Assembly (NCBI RefSeq): GCF_000013865.1
Contig: NC_007950.1
Coordinates: forward strand, 1-64,000
From: Polaromonas sp. JS666
GTDB taxonomy: Bacteria; Pseudomonadota; Gammaproteobacteria; Burkholderiales; Burkholderiaceae_C
Reading direction: 5' to 3'
DNA: 64,000 nucleotides
The translations under genes and the position numbers were made by a program. Position 1 is the first letter of the stretch, and every line of letters begins with the position of its first letter. Shown here one piece after another: positions 28,076 through 36,499 of this stretch. The notes under the pieces are model-generated. The model searched no databases and had not been told where the DNA came from. It was given only the letters and a program-made list of their open reading frames with translations.

Positions 28076-29242
28076 ATGACCACCACCCACGACAGCGAAC
28101 GCGCTGAACAACTGACCCTGCTGCGCGAAAGCGCACTGAGTTTTGCCGCCAAAGCATCCCCACTCCATCGCGCCCGCGCCCTGCGTCAGCAAACGCCCGG
28201 CTTTGATCGCCAGTTCTGGGCCGCTCTGGCCGAGCAGGGCTGGACCGGGCTGCTGGTGTCCGAAAAAATGGGCGGCTACGAGCAAGGCTTCGCCGAGATG
28301 GCCGAGGTGGTCGCCGCCCTGGCCACCCAGGTCGCGCCCGAACCCGTGGTGCCGGTGCTGGTCTTCGCGGGCCGCCTGCTGGCCCATGCCGTCCCCTCAG
28401 ACCTGGCCACGCGCCTGCTCACCGAGATGGCTGAAGGCCGCACCCTGCCCGCCGTGGCCTGGCAGGAAGACATCACCGGCGCCAAAGACCGGACGGATCA
28501 GGCGGCCACCCGGCTGGAACGCCAGGCCGACGCCCTGCTGTTGAATGGCAGCAAGCGCCATGTGCGCCCCGGCGCCGGCGCCGACGGCTACATCGTCAGC
28601 GCCACGGGGCCGGGAGGTCTGGCCCTGGTGTGGGTGCCCGCCGACACGGCCGACCTGACCGTGACCAGCCAGCCGCTGGCCGACGGCAGCTATGCCGCCC
28701 AGCTCGACTTCAACAACGTTCGCCTGCCCGCCAGCCACCTGCTGGCCGAAGGGCCCAATGCCGTCGCCGCCCTGACCCGCGCCTACGATGAAACCCTGGT
28801 ATCGACCAGCGTCGAACTGCTGGCCCTGGTGCGCGGCATGCTGTCCATGACGCAGGACTACCTGCGCACGCGGGTCCAGTTCGGCAAGCCGATTGGCACT
28901 TTCCAGTCGCTGCAGCACCGCGCCGTCGACCTGCTGCTCCAGCAGGAGCTGACCGCCAGCATCGTGACCCAGGCCCTGGCCCTGCTCGACAGTCCGGACA
29001 GCGACGCCAGCGCGCGCTCGGCCATGGCCAGCCGCGTCAAGTCACGCGCCTCCGACGCCGGCTTGCAAGTGGCGCGCGAAGCGGTGCAACTGCACGGCGC
29101 CATTGGCGTCACCGATGAATACGACCTTGGCCTGTACCTGCAGCGCGCCCTGGTGCTGGCCGCCTGGCTGGGCAACGGCAGCCAGCAGCGCCGCCGCTAC
29201 GCCGACCTCACCCAAAACGCCACCGAGCAGGAGCACGCATGA
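28076..29242 (+). CDS. Acyl-CoA dehydrogenase, beta-type partner of a heteromeric pair
   Basis: 388 residues. It has the acyl-CoA dehydrogenase fold but a weak flavin-binding signature (AVAWQEDITGAKD instead of the TEP.GSD motif) and ends with QLHGAIGVTDEYDLG, a form typical of the second subunit of alpha2beta2 enzymes such as the FadE28/FadE29-type dehydrogenases of steroid catabolism. It overlaps by 4 bases (ATGA) with the next acyl-CoA dehydrogenase gene, whose product keeps the flavin signature. The two probably form one enzyme that accepts a bulky acyl-CoA. Confidence 0.83.
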   Translation: MTTTHDSERAEQLTLLRESALSFAAKASPLHRARALRQQTPGFDRQFWAALAEQGWTGLLVSEKMGGYEQGFAEMAEVVAALATQVAPEPVVPVLVFAGRLLAHAVPSDLATRLLTEMAEGRTLPAVAWQEDITGAKDRTDQAATRLERQADALLLNGSKRHVRPGAGADGYIVSATGPGGLALVWVPADTADLTVTSQPLADGSYAAQLDFNNVRLPASHLLAEGPNAVAALTRAYDETLVSTSVELLALVRGMLSMTQDYLRTRVQFGKPIGTFQSLQHRAVDLLLQQELTASIVTQALALLDSPDSDASARSAMASRVKSRASDAGLQVAREAVQLHGAIGVTDEYDLGLYLQRALVLAAWLGNGSQQRRRYADLTQNATEQEHA

Positions 29243-30408
29243 ACACCACCGCCGCAACCACCACCGACTGGAATGCGCTCGATAACGCCAGCTTTCGCGC
29301 CACCGTGCGCGAATTTTTTGAGAAACACTTCCCCGGCGAATGGCGCTACCCGCAGCGGCGCCTGCGCTGGTCCGAAATCGGACCGTGGTACCTGAAGCTT
29401 TCGGAAAAAGGCTGGGTCGCGCCGAGCTGGCCCACGCAGTACGGCGGCATGGGACTCTCGCCCGAGAAACTCATCATCTTCATTGAAGAGCAGGAGCGCT
29501 GGGGTGTCGCGCGCGCGCCCGACATGGGCATCACCATGGTCGGCCCGCTGCTGATCAACCACGGCAACGAGGCGCAGCGCGCCTACTATCTGCCCAAGAT
29601 CATTGCTGGTGAGCACATCTGGTGCCAGGGTTACTCCGAACCCAATTCGGGCTCCGACCTGGCCAGCCTGCGCACCGAAGCAGTGGTCGACGGCGACGAC
29701 TTCATCGTCAACGGACAAAAGACCTGGACCACGCTGGCGCAGGACGCCACCCACATCTTCCTGCTGGTGCGCACCGACAAATCGGCCAAGAAGCAGGAGG
29801 GCATCAGCTTCCTGCTGGCCGACATGACAACGCCGGGCATCACGGTGCGCCCCATTCGCAACATCGCTGGCAGCGAGGACTTCTGCGAGGTCTTCCTGGA
29901 AAACGTGCGCGTGCCGCGCACCAGCATCGTGGGCGAGCTCAACAAGGGCTGGACCATCGCCAAGGCGCTGCTCGGCTTCGAGCGCATCTTCCTGGGCAGT
30001 CCCAAGCAAAGCCAGTACGCGCTGGCGCGCGTGCGGGAAGCGGGGCAGCGGCTCGGCCTGTTCGAAGACACCGGCTTCGTGGACCGCTACACCAAACTGG
30101 CGCTGGACGTGGCCGACCTGGGCGCGCTCTATGGCCGATTCATCGAGCAGGTCAAACGCGGCGAAACGCTCGGCCCCGATGTCTCCATGCTCAAGCTGTT
30201 CGCCACCGAAACCTATTCGCGCCTGGCCGACCTGCTGGTCGATGTCATGGGCTCGAGTGGCGGCACGCCCGGCTCCACCGCCCTGCCGGGCGGCAAGACC
30301 GATGCGCTGACCACCTTCTACAACGCGCGCCCGGCCACCATCTATGGCGGCAGCAACGAAGTGCAGCGCAACATCCTGGCGGCCAGCGTGCTGAAGCTGC
30401 CGTCATGA
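29239..30408 (+). CDS. Acyl-CoA dehydrogenase, alpha-type partner of a heteromeric pair
   Basis: 389 residues with GYSEPNSGSDLASL, KTWTTLAQDATH and the C-terminal ARPATIYGGSNEVQRN. These are the flavin and CoA features missing or weak in the upstream partner. Overlaps of 4 bases join it to both neighbours (28076 gene and the DUF35 gene). The gene order dehydrogenase pair, DUF35, thiolase-like is that of the mycobacterial igr steroid side-chain operon, minus its MaoC gene. Confidence 0.85.
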   Translation: MNTTAATTTDWNALDNASFRATVREFFEKHFPGEWRYPQRRLRWSEIGPWYLKLSEKGWVAPSWPTQYGGMGLSPEKLIIFIEEQERWGVARAPDMGITMVGPLLINHGNEAQRAYYLPKIIAGEHIWCQGYSEPNSGSDLASLRTEAVVDGDDFIVNGQKTWTTLAQDATHIFLLVRTDKSAKKQEGISFLLADMTTPGITVRPIRNIAGSEDFCEVFLENVRVPRTSIVGELNKGWTIAKALLGFERIFLGSPKQSQYALARVREAGQRLGLFEDTGFVDRYTKLALDVADLGALYGRFIEQVKRGETLGPDVSMLKLFATETYSRLADLLVDVMGSSGGTPGSTALPGGKTDALTTFYNARPATIYGGSNEVQRNILAASVLKLPS

Positions 30409-30812
30409 GCATCGGCCGCGACCAGCCCTTCGCCGGCCCCGGCCCGGACGCGCAGTTCGCGCAGGCGCTGGCGCAGGGCCGCTTTCAGATCCAGCGTTGC
30501 AGCGCCTGCGGCCAGCATGTGTTTTATCCGCGCGCGCTGTGCACCCATTGCGGCTCGGCCCAGCTCGACTGGGTTGAACCCAGCGGGATCGGCAGCGTCT
30601 ATTCCAGCACCACGGTGCGCCGCAAGCCACAGGCCGGCGGCGACTACAACGTGGCGCTGGTGGACCTGGCCGAAGGGCCGCGGCTGATGTCGCGCATCGA
30701 TGGCATTGCGCCCGACCAGGTGCACATCGGCATGCGCGTGCAGGCGCGCGTGATCGACGATCCTGCCAAGGGCAAGTTGCTGGTCTTCATCCCCGAGGGC
30801 GCCACACCATGA
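30405..30812 (+). CDS. DUF35 OB-fold protein with zinc ribbon (thiolase partner)
   Basis: 135 residues. Zinc-ribbon cysteines C32, C35, C46 and C49 (CSACG, CTHC) and an OB-fold domain. It overlaps the acyl-CoA dehydrogenase upstream and the thiolase-like gene downstream by ATGA. It is the counterpart of the DUF35 gene at 2467, and by analogy with the ChsH2 DUF35 domain-Ltp2 complex it should bind the thiolase-like protein and shape its active site. Confidence 0.87.
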   Translation: MSIGRDQPFAGPGPDAQFAQALAQGRFQIQRCSACGQHVFYPRALCTHCGSAQLDWVEPSGIGSVYSSTTVRRKPQAGGDYNVALVDLAEGPRLMSRIDGIAPDQVHIGMRVQARVIDDPAKGKLLVFIPEGATP

Positions 30813-31966
30813 GCACCACCTCTGCCCTGCGCGGCGCGGCCGCCATCGTAGGCGCCAGCCTGGGCGGCGTGCCCATGGCCCCCGGTCGCAGCGCGCTCGA
30901 AATTTTGGGCGAAGCGGTGCACGGCGCGCTGGCCGATGCCGGCTTGAAGCTGTCCGATGTCGATGGCCTGTTCACCGGCTCGTCCTACCACTTCCTCGCA
31001 GGTTTATCGGTGGCCGAATATCTGGGCATCCATCCCAAGTTCTGCGAAGCCACGATGGTCGGCGGCTCGTCTTATGTGGGCCACCTGCTCACCGCCGCCA
31101 TGGCGCTGCACACCGGCCAGTGCGAAGTGGCGCTCATTTGCTACGGCAGCAACCAGGGCTCGGGCTTCGGCAAGCTCAAGTCGATGGCCGAAACGCCCTT
31201 GTACGAGGCGCCCTACGAGCCGCGCTACCCGATCTCCAGCTACGCGCTGGCGGCAGCGCGCCACATGCACCAGTACGGCACCACGCGCGAGGACCTGGCC
31301 CACATCGCGGTGGCGGCGCGCCAATGGGCGCAGCTCAATCCGCTGGCCCATGCGCGCGATCCGCTCAGCATCGAACAGGTGCTGGCTTCGCGCCTGGTGA
31401 GCGACCCGCTGTCGGTGCTCGATTGCTGCCTGGTCACCGACGGCGGCGGCGCCCTGGTGCTGGTGCGCAGCGAGCGAGCGCGCGACTTCCCCAAGCCACC
31501 GGTCTATGTGCTGGGCGCGGCCGCTGCCACCTGGCACCGCCAGATCGGCTCCATGCCCGACCTGACGGTCACCGCCGCCGCCGAGTCCGGGCCGCGCGCC
31601 TTTGCCATGGCCGGTCTGGCACCGAAGGACGTGGACGTGCTGGAGTTGTACGACGCCTTCACCATCAACACGCTGCTGTTCCTCGAAGACCTGGGCTTTT
31701 GCGCCAAGGGCGAAGGCGGCGCTTTCGTGCGCAACGGGCGCATCGCGCCGGGTGGCGCGCTGCCGGTCAATACCAATGGCGGCGGCCTGTCGTGCTGCCA
31801 CCCCGGCATGTATGGCATGTTCCTGCTGATCGAGGCGGTGCAGCAACTGCGCGGCGCGGCCGGGGCACGCCAGGTGGCCGGTGCGGAGGTGGCGTTGTGC
31901 CATGGCAACGGCGGCGTTCTTTCAAGCCAGGTGACGGCCCTGCTGGGCACGGCTGCCACAGTCTGA
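30809..31966 (+). CDS. SCP2-like thiolase / Ltp2-type aldolase homolog
   Basis: 385 residues, thiolase fold. The nucleophile loop reads MVGGSSYVGHL, with Ser (about 87) where thiolases have Cys. The later motifs LYDAFT and GGGLSCCHPGMYG are present, and LCHGNGG keeps a cysteine at the second position, unlike the copy at 2874. This suggests retro-aldol cleavage of a beta-hydroxyacyl-CoA rather than thiolysis, in concert with the DUF35 protein. The two thiolase-like proteins of the window are clearly paralogs and may take different substrates. Confidence 0.82.
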   Translation: MSTTSALRGAAAIVGASLGGVPMAPGRSALEILGEAVHGALADAGLKLSDVDGLFTGSSYHFLAGLSVAEYLGIHPKFCEATMVGGSSYVGHLLTAAMALHTGQCEVALICYGSNQGSGFGKLKSMAETPLYEAPYEPRYPISSYALAAARHMHQYGTTREDLAHIAVAARQWAQLNPLAHARDPLSIEQVLASRLVSDPLSVLDCCLVTDGGGALVLVRSERARDFPKPPVYVLGAAAATWHRQIGSMPDLTVTAAAESGPRAFAMAGLAPKDVDVLELYDAFTINTLLFLEDLGFCAKGEGGAFVRNGRIAPGGALPVNTNGGGLSCCHPGMYGMFLLIEAVQQLRGAAGARQVAGAEVALCHGNGGVLSSQVTALLGTAATV

Positions 31967-32068
31967 TTTTTTTACATCAACGTCATTTCGTATGCGCCCA
32001 CCTCATGTGCTAACGGATCAAGCAGCCTTTTTGCATCAAGACTTCGAAGGAGACGCGACGAACCAGAA

Positions 32069-32258
32069 ATGAAAAAAATTATTGACGATCGCGATGGCCT
32101 GTGTCCTGACGCTCCTGTGTATTGCGCTGCCACAACAAAACAGTCGTTACCGACACCGGTCTGTGTGCCTGTCCCGGTTAACGATCGAGCACTTGTATTT
32201 CAATGAGCGACCGCTTCTGCGGCGCATAACTAAACTTAAAAAATGGCGACAATCATGA
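32069..32258 (+). pseudogene. Small frameshifted ORF with signal-peptide-like start
   Basis: A strong ribosome site (GAAGGAGACG, ~32045-32054) precedes ATG 32069. Directly read, it gives only 45 residues to a stop at 32204-32206. If one A of the seven-A run at 32072-32078 is dropped, the frame reads a classic signal peptide (MKKLLTIAMACVLTLLCIAL) and stays open to a stop at 32256-32258 that overlaps the porin ATG. The part after the signal peptide is basic and not protein-like. It is most likely the relic of a secreted or periplasmic protein gene. Confidence 0.3.
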
Positions 32259-33583
32259 AAAGTATCAATCACGGCTACAACCCATTTGTAAAAACAGCGA
32301 TCTGCATCGCATTGTCCGGCAGCATGCTCGCCATCGCGCCCGCCGCGCGAGCGGACGCGATTTCGGACTTGAAGGCACAGATTGATGCCTTGCAGAAGAA
32401 GTTCGACGAGTTGGCGGCAACACAAGCAGCGGCAGCGAAAGCGCCACCTGCACCCGCCAATGTCGTCACCGGTGGCGCGACCCCGGGCTCGTTCAAGCTG
32501 CCCGGCTCTGACACCTCGGTCACTTTTGGCGGCTACGTTAAAGGGGACGCCATTTTCAGTAGCAAAAGTGCTGGCACGAACAGCGTGGGCGATCAGGCAT
32601 TGTTCCCGGGCTTGATCCCGCTTACCGGGGATAACGAGGAAAAACAGCTCACGCTCCACGCGCGGCAGTCCCGATTCAACATCAAGACCGACACGCCCAC
32701 CGCCATGGGCGCCCTGTCCACGTTCCTGGAATTCGACCTGTTCGGCACGGATGGCAATGAATCCGCGAGCAACTCCCACAATCTGCGCCTGCGCCACGCC
32801 TTCGGCTCACTCGGCGGCCTGCTGGTCGGGCAGACCTGGAGCAACTTCATGGACCCCGGCGCCCTGCCGGAGACGCTTGACTTCGGCGGCCCCGTCGGCG
32901 AGATGTTTGTCCGGCAGGCGCAAATCCGTTGGACGCAGGCGTTTGCCGGCGGCAAGTGGTCAGTTTCGCTGGAAAATCCAGAGTCGATCGTGGCGCTACC
33001 CAGTGGCGTCGGCTTCCGCGCCGACGATGATCGCATTCCTGATATCACCGGAAAAATCGACTTTAACACCGCCAAGGGCCGCTATTCGATCACCGGTATG
33101 GCGCGCCAGATCCGGCTTGACTCGCCGGCTGCACCAGCGGCCACCACCCAAAAATGGGGTGGCGTGATCGGCCTCAACGGCGTCATCCCGACTACCGGAA
33201 AAGACGATTTCCGCTTTTCTGTGAACTACGGCAACGTGATCGGCCGGTACAGTGGGAACGGGACGGCCTTCCGCGACGGGATTCTCGACGCCAACAGCAA
33301 CCTTGATCTGCCAAATCAATGGGGAGCGATTGCCTCGTATCGTCATTTCTGGACGAGCAACTTGCGCTCAACGGTTGCACTCTCGGGCTTGGGCGTGAGC
33401 AATCCGTCCACCGCTCACGGCAGCCTCTTCAAGAACGCTCAGTCGGCGCACCTGAACCTGATCTGGAGCCCGGTCGCAAAAACCGATCTGGGGATTGAAT
33501 ACATCCATGCGCGCCGTGAGATCCAAAGCGGTCAGTCGGGCAATCTGAATCGCCTGCAGGCGTCTGCGCAATACGCGTTCTGA
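32255..33583 (+). CDS. DcaP-like outer-membrane porin
   Basis: 442 residues from ATG 32255; an ATG 12 bases earlier (32243) is possible. Signal peptide with cleavage near AARA-DA, then a short coiled coil (ISDLKAQIDALQKKFDELA), a Pro/Ala linker and a beta-barrel starting VTFGGYVKGDAIF and ending in the outer-membrane C-terminal Phe (QYAF). This matches DcaP-family trimeric porins, which take up dicarboxylates and other organic anions. Placed between the igr-like block and the hydratase block, it probably imports the growth substrate or an acidic intermediate. Confidence 0.83.
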   Translation: MKSINHGYNPFVKTAICIALSGSMLAIAPAARADAISDLKAQIDALQKKFDELAATQAAAAKAPPAPANVVTGGATPGSFKLPGSDTSVTFGGYVKGDAIFSSKSAGTNSVGDQALFPGLIPLTGDNEEKQLTLHARQSRFNIKTDTPTAMGALSTFLEFDLFGTDGNESASNSHNLRLRHAFGSLGGLLVGQTWSNFMDPGALPETLDFGGPVGEMFVRQAQIRWTQAFAGGKWSVSLENPESIVALPSGVGFRADDDRIPDITGKIDFNTAKGRYSITGMARQIRLDSPAAPAATTQKWGGVIGLNGVIPTTGKDDFRFSVNYGNVIGRYSGNGTAFRDGILDANSNLDLPNQWGAIASYRHFWTSNLRSTVALSGLGVSNPSTAHGSLFKNAQSAHLNLIWSPVAKTDLGIEYIHARREIQSGQSGNLNRLQASAQYAF

Positions 33584-33601
33584 TCGGTGTTATCAATTTC
33601 G

Positions 33602-33642
33602 GGCGCGTGCTACACCGAACTTCTCGCGCTGTAGCACGCGCC
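33602..33642. terminator. Terminator-like hairpin after the porin gene
   Basis: Perfect 13-bp stem (left arm 33602-33614, right arm 33630-33642; core GCGTGCTACA) with a 15-base loop, 18 bases after the porin stop. No T-run follows on the plus strand, so termination may be factor-assisted. The rest of the 243-base gap to 33827 is AT-richer and holds no gene I can support. Confidence 0.5.
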
Positions 33643-33826
33643 TGAACTCTCCTCAATTGCAGGCTTATGTTTTTTTGAAATTTCGCAACTTTATGCTCAA
33701 TTCGGAGAAATAGAGGCCTGCGCTTACGCCACCCTCAACGCATTCAGACCGGGGTTTCGAATCGAATCAGTTCGCTCTCCTCTGAAGAACGCGGGACATT
33801 ACAAATCAACAACCAGGAGTCATTTC

Positions 33827-34747
33827 ATGAACAAAGGCATCATGCTGCAAGACAAAGTAGCCGTAGTCACTGGCGCGGGCCGGGGTATCGGCCGCGACAT
33901 CGCGCTGATGATGGCGGCGCAAGGCGCCAAGGTGGTGGTCAACGACATCGGCGCCTCGGTGGGCGGCGAAGGCAATGACGCCAGCCACGGCCAGCAAGTC
34001 GTCAACGAGATCAAGGCCACCGGCGGCCAGGCCGTGCTCAGCACCGACAGCGTGTCGACCTGGCCCACGGCCAATCGCATCATCGAGTGTGCCGTTGACA
34101 CTTTCGGACAAATTGATGTCGTAGTCAACAACGCCGGCATCCTGCGCGACCGGCTGTTCTTCAACATGTCGCCCGAGGAGTGGAGCGCCGTCATCGACGT
34201 GCACCTGAACGGCAGCTTCTTCACCTCGCGCGCGGCCGCGCCGCACTTCAAAACGCAAAAATCAGGCGCTTATGTGCACATGACCTCGACATCGGGTCTG
34301 ATCGGCAACCTGGGCCAGGCCAACTATGCTGCTGCCAAGCTGGGCGTCGTGGCCATGTCACGCCACATCGCTGGTGACATGCAGCGCTACAACGTGCGCT
34401 CCAACTGCATCTCGCCCTTTGCCTGGAGCCGCATGATCGGCGCGATCCCGACCGACACACCCGAGCAGCAGGCGCGCGTGGAAAAGCTGAAAAAACTCGG
34501 CACCGAGCAGATTGCGCCCATGGCCACTTTCCTGGCCAGCGATGCCGCGGCCGATGTCACGGCCCAGATCTTTGCCGTGCGCGGCAACGAGATCTTCCTC
34601 ATGAGCCAATCGCGCCCGATCCGCGGCATGCACACTTCCGAGGGCTGGACGCCCGAGACCATCGCCGAGCGCGTGCTGCCCGCGATGAAGCAGAACTTCT
34701 ATCCGCTGGAGAGCTCGAACATCGTGTTCTCCTGGGACCCGGTCTAA
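33827..34747 (+). CDS. SDR, (3R)-hydroxyacyl-CoA dehydrogenase of MFE-2 type
   Basis: 306 residues with TGAGRGIGRDIAL, VNNAGILRD and the canonical active site YAAAK, followed by a long C-terminal tail. This is the pattern of the dehydrogenase part of peroxisomal multifunctional enzyme 2 and of steroid-catabolic hydroxyacyl-CoA dehydrogenases. The hydratase-2 gene follows after 14 bases, so the two make a split MFE-2 unit that converts an enoyl-CoA to the 3-ketoacyl-CoA through the R-hydroxy form. Start has CCAGGAG site. Confidence 0.87.
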   Translation: MNKGIMLQDKVAVVTGAGRGIGRDIALMMAAQGAKVVVNDIGASVGGEGNDASHGQQVVNEIKATGGQAVLSTDSVSTWPTANRIIECAVDTFGQIDVVVNNAGILRDRLFFNMSPEEWSAVIDVHLNGSFFTSRAAAPHFKTQKSGAYVHMTSTSGLIGNLGQANYAAAKLGVVAMSRHIAGDMQRYNVRSNCISPFAWSRMIGAIPTDTPEQQARVEKLKKLGTEQIAPMATFLASDAAADVTAQIFAVRGNEIFLMSQSRPIRGMHTSEGWTPETIAERVLPAMKQNFYPLESSNIVFSWDPV

Positions 34748-34761
34748 AGCGGCGCGACACC

Positions 34762-35619
34762 ATGGCGATCAACTACGACCAACTGATGGCGTGGCCGTTC
34801 GAGGACGTGCGCCATCGCTACACGCAACGTGACACCATGTTGTATGCGCTGGGCGTCGGCCTGGGCGCCGACCCGACTGACGAGACCGAGCTGCGCTTCG
34901 TCTACGAAAAGAATTTGCTGGCGCTGCCCACGCTGCCCGTGGTGCTGGGCTACCCCGGCATGTGGCTCAAGGACCCGGCCACCGGCGTCGATTGGGTGCG
35001 GCTGGTGCATGGCGAACAGGGCCTGCGGCTGCACCGGCCGGTGCCACCCGAGGGTGAGGTGATCGGGCGCACGCGGGTGAGCCAGATCATCGACAAAGGG
35101 CCGGGCAAGGGTGCGCTGATCTACACCGAGCGCACGGTGCTGGATGCCGCCAGCGGCGAGTTGCTGGCCACGTTGACCTCGACCACCTTCTGCCGCGCCG
35201 ACGGCGGCTTTGGCGGCCCGGCCGGTCCGGTCAAAACCGTGCATGAGCTGCCCGCGCGCGCGGCCGACCACAGTGTCGATTTCGCCACCCAGCCGCGCGC
35301 CGCGCTGATCTACCGGCTCTCGGGCGACTACAACCCCCTGCATGCCGAGCCTGCGGTGGCAAGCGCCGCCGGTTTCAAGCAGCCCATCCTGCACGGCCTG
35401 GCCACCTACGGCATCGCGGGCTGGGCCGTCGTCAAGCAGGTGTGCGGCGGCGACCCGGCCACCGTGCAATCGATTGACGTGCGCTTCTCGTCACCGGTTT
35501 ATCCTGGCGAAACGATACGCACCGAGCTTTGGGTCGACGGCAAGGTCTTGTCGTTTCGCGCCCGCGCCGTCGAACGCGACATCGTCGTGCTGAACAACGG
35601 CCACGCCGAGCTGCGCTGA
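34762..35619 (+). CDS. MaoC-type (R)-specific enoyl-CoA hydratase 2, double hotdog
   Basis: 285 residues with two hotdog halves. The second carries the hydratase-2 signature YRLSGDYNPLHAEPAVASAA followed by GF.QPILHGL, with the catalytic Asp/His pair. This is the full-length hydratase-2 form that partners MFE-2 dehydrogenases. It adds water to a trans-2-enoyl-CoA, giving the 3R-hydroxyacyl-CoA. It is the best candidate to produce the tertiary beta-hydroxyacyl-CoA for the thiolase-like aldolases. Confidence 0.87.
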   Translation: MAINYDQLMAWPFEDVRHRYTQRDTMLYALGVGLGADPTDETELRFVYEKNLLALPTLPVVLGYPGMWLKDPATGVDWVRLVHGEQGLRLHRPVPPEGEVIGRTRVSQIIDKGPGKGALIYTERTVLDAASGELLATLTSTTFCRADGGFGGPAGPVKTVHELPARAADHSVDFATQPRAALIYRLSGDYNPLHAEPAVASAAGFKQPILHGLATYGIAGWAVVKQVCGGDPATVQSIDVRFSSPVYPGETIRTELWVDGKVLSFRARAVERDIVVLNNGHAELR

Positions 35620-35634
35620 CCGTCCATTGCCTTT

Positions 35635-35658
35635 CATTTTCATTTTCATTTTCATTTT
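35635..35658 (+). repeat. (CATTTT)4 hexanucleotide repeat
   Basis: Four perfect CATTTT units, followed by more pyrimidines (CTATTTTTTC) and an AAGGAG ribosome site at about 35669. It lies in the short gap between the hydratase gene and the crotonase gene at 35682. It could be a U-rich ribosome enhancer (S1 binding) or a slip-prone spacer; copy number changes would not alter a reading frame here. Confidence 0.8.
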
Positions 35659-35681
35659 CTATTTTTTCAAGGAGCCTCTCA

Positions 35682-36485
35682 ATGAACTACGCTGACTTCC
35701 AATTCCTCAAATTCGACCACAAACCCAATGGCGTGCTGCTGATCACCATCAACCGCCCCGAGGTGATGAACGCCACCAATGCCCGCCTGCACTGGGAACT
35801 GACCAAGGTCTGGGGCGTTGTCAACGACGATCCCAAAACCAAGGTGGCGGTCATCACCGGCGCTGGCGACCAGGCCTTCTCGGCGGGCGGCGACCTGGAA
35901 TGGGTGGCCAATATGGTCGGCAACCCCAAGGAAATTGCCAACACCATGACGGAGGCTTCGGACGTGGTCTACAACATGATGGCCTGTGACAAGCCCATCA
36001 TCTCGGCCATCAACGGTGTAGCCGTCGGTGCCGGTCTGGCCGTCGCCTTCCTGGCCGACATCAGCATCATGGCCGAAGAGGCCAAAATTACTGACGGCCA
36101 TGTCAAGATCGGTGTCGCCGCCGGCGACCACGCGGCGATCCTGTGGCCGCTGCTGTGCGGCATGGCCAAGGCCAAGTACTACCTGCTGACAGCCGATTTC
36201 GTCACCGGTAAGGAAGCCGAGCGCATCGGCCTGGTCAGCCTGTGCGTGCCGCGGGCCGAGCTGATGGACAAGGCGATGGCCGTGGCCAATAAGCTGGCCA
36301 ACGGCAGCCAGCAGGCGATCCGCTTCACCAAGCGCTCGTTGAACGGCTGGATGAACATGGCGCGCCCGATCTTCGAGAGCTCACTGGCCATGGAAATGCT
36401 GTGCTTCCTGGGTGAAGATGCCAAGGAGGGCGTGGCCTCGGTGCGTGAAAAACGCGCACCCAAGTTTCCCTCCGCCCAACTGTAA
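35682..36485 (+). CDS. Enoyl-CoA hydratase/isomerase family protein, active-site variant
   Basis: 267 residues, crotonase fold with [11 protein letters not shown] and oxyanion loop [14 protein letters not shown]. In the catalytic loop the sequence is [18 protein letters not shown]: His replaces the first glutamate, and the second glutamate position is Tyr ([10 protein letters not shown]). A classical hydration mechanism is therefore doubtful. Alternatives are isomerase, dehydratase or retro-Claisen C-C hydrolase. ATG 35682 follows a strong AAGGAG site. Confidence 0.83.
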   Translation: MNYADFQFLKFDHKPNGVLLITINRPEVMNATNARLHWELTKVWGVVNDDPKTKVAVITGAGDQAFSAGGDLEWVANMVGNPKEIANTMTEASDVVYNMMACDKPIISAINGVAVGAGLAVAFLADISIMAEEAKITDGHVKIGVAAGDHAAILWPLLCGMAKAKYYLLTADFVTGKEAERIGLVSLCVPRAELMDKAMAVANKLANGSQQAIRFTKRSLNGWMNMARPIFESSLAMEMLCFLGEDAKEGVASVREKRAPKFPSAQL

Positions 36486-36499
36486 AGAAAGGACCCCCC

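Noticed and set aside
28076..31966. Steroid degradation cluster
   Set aside because: The module resembles the igr operon, but no ring-degradation genes are present and the surrounding genes (CYP153, carboxylases, lyase) suggest another substrate.
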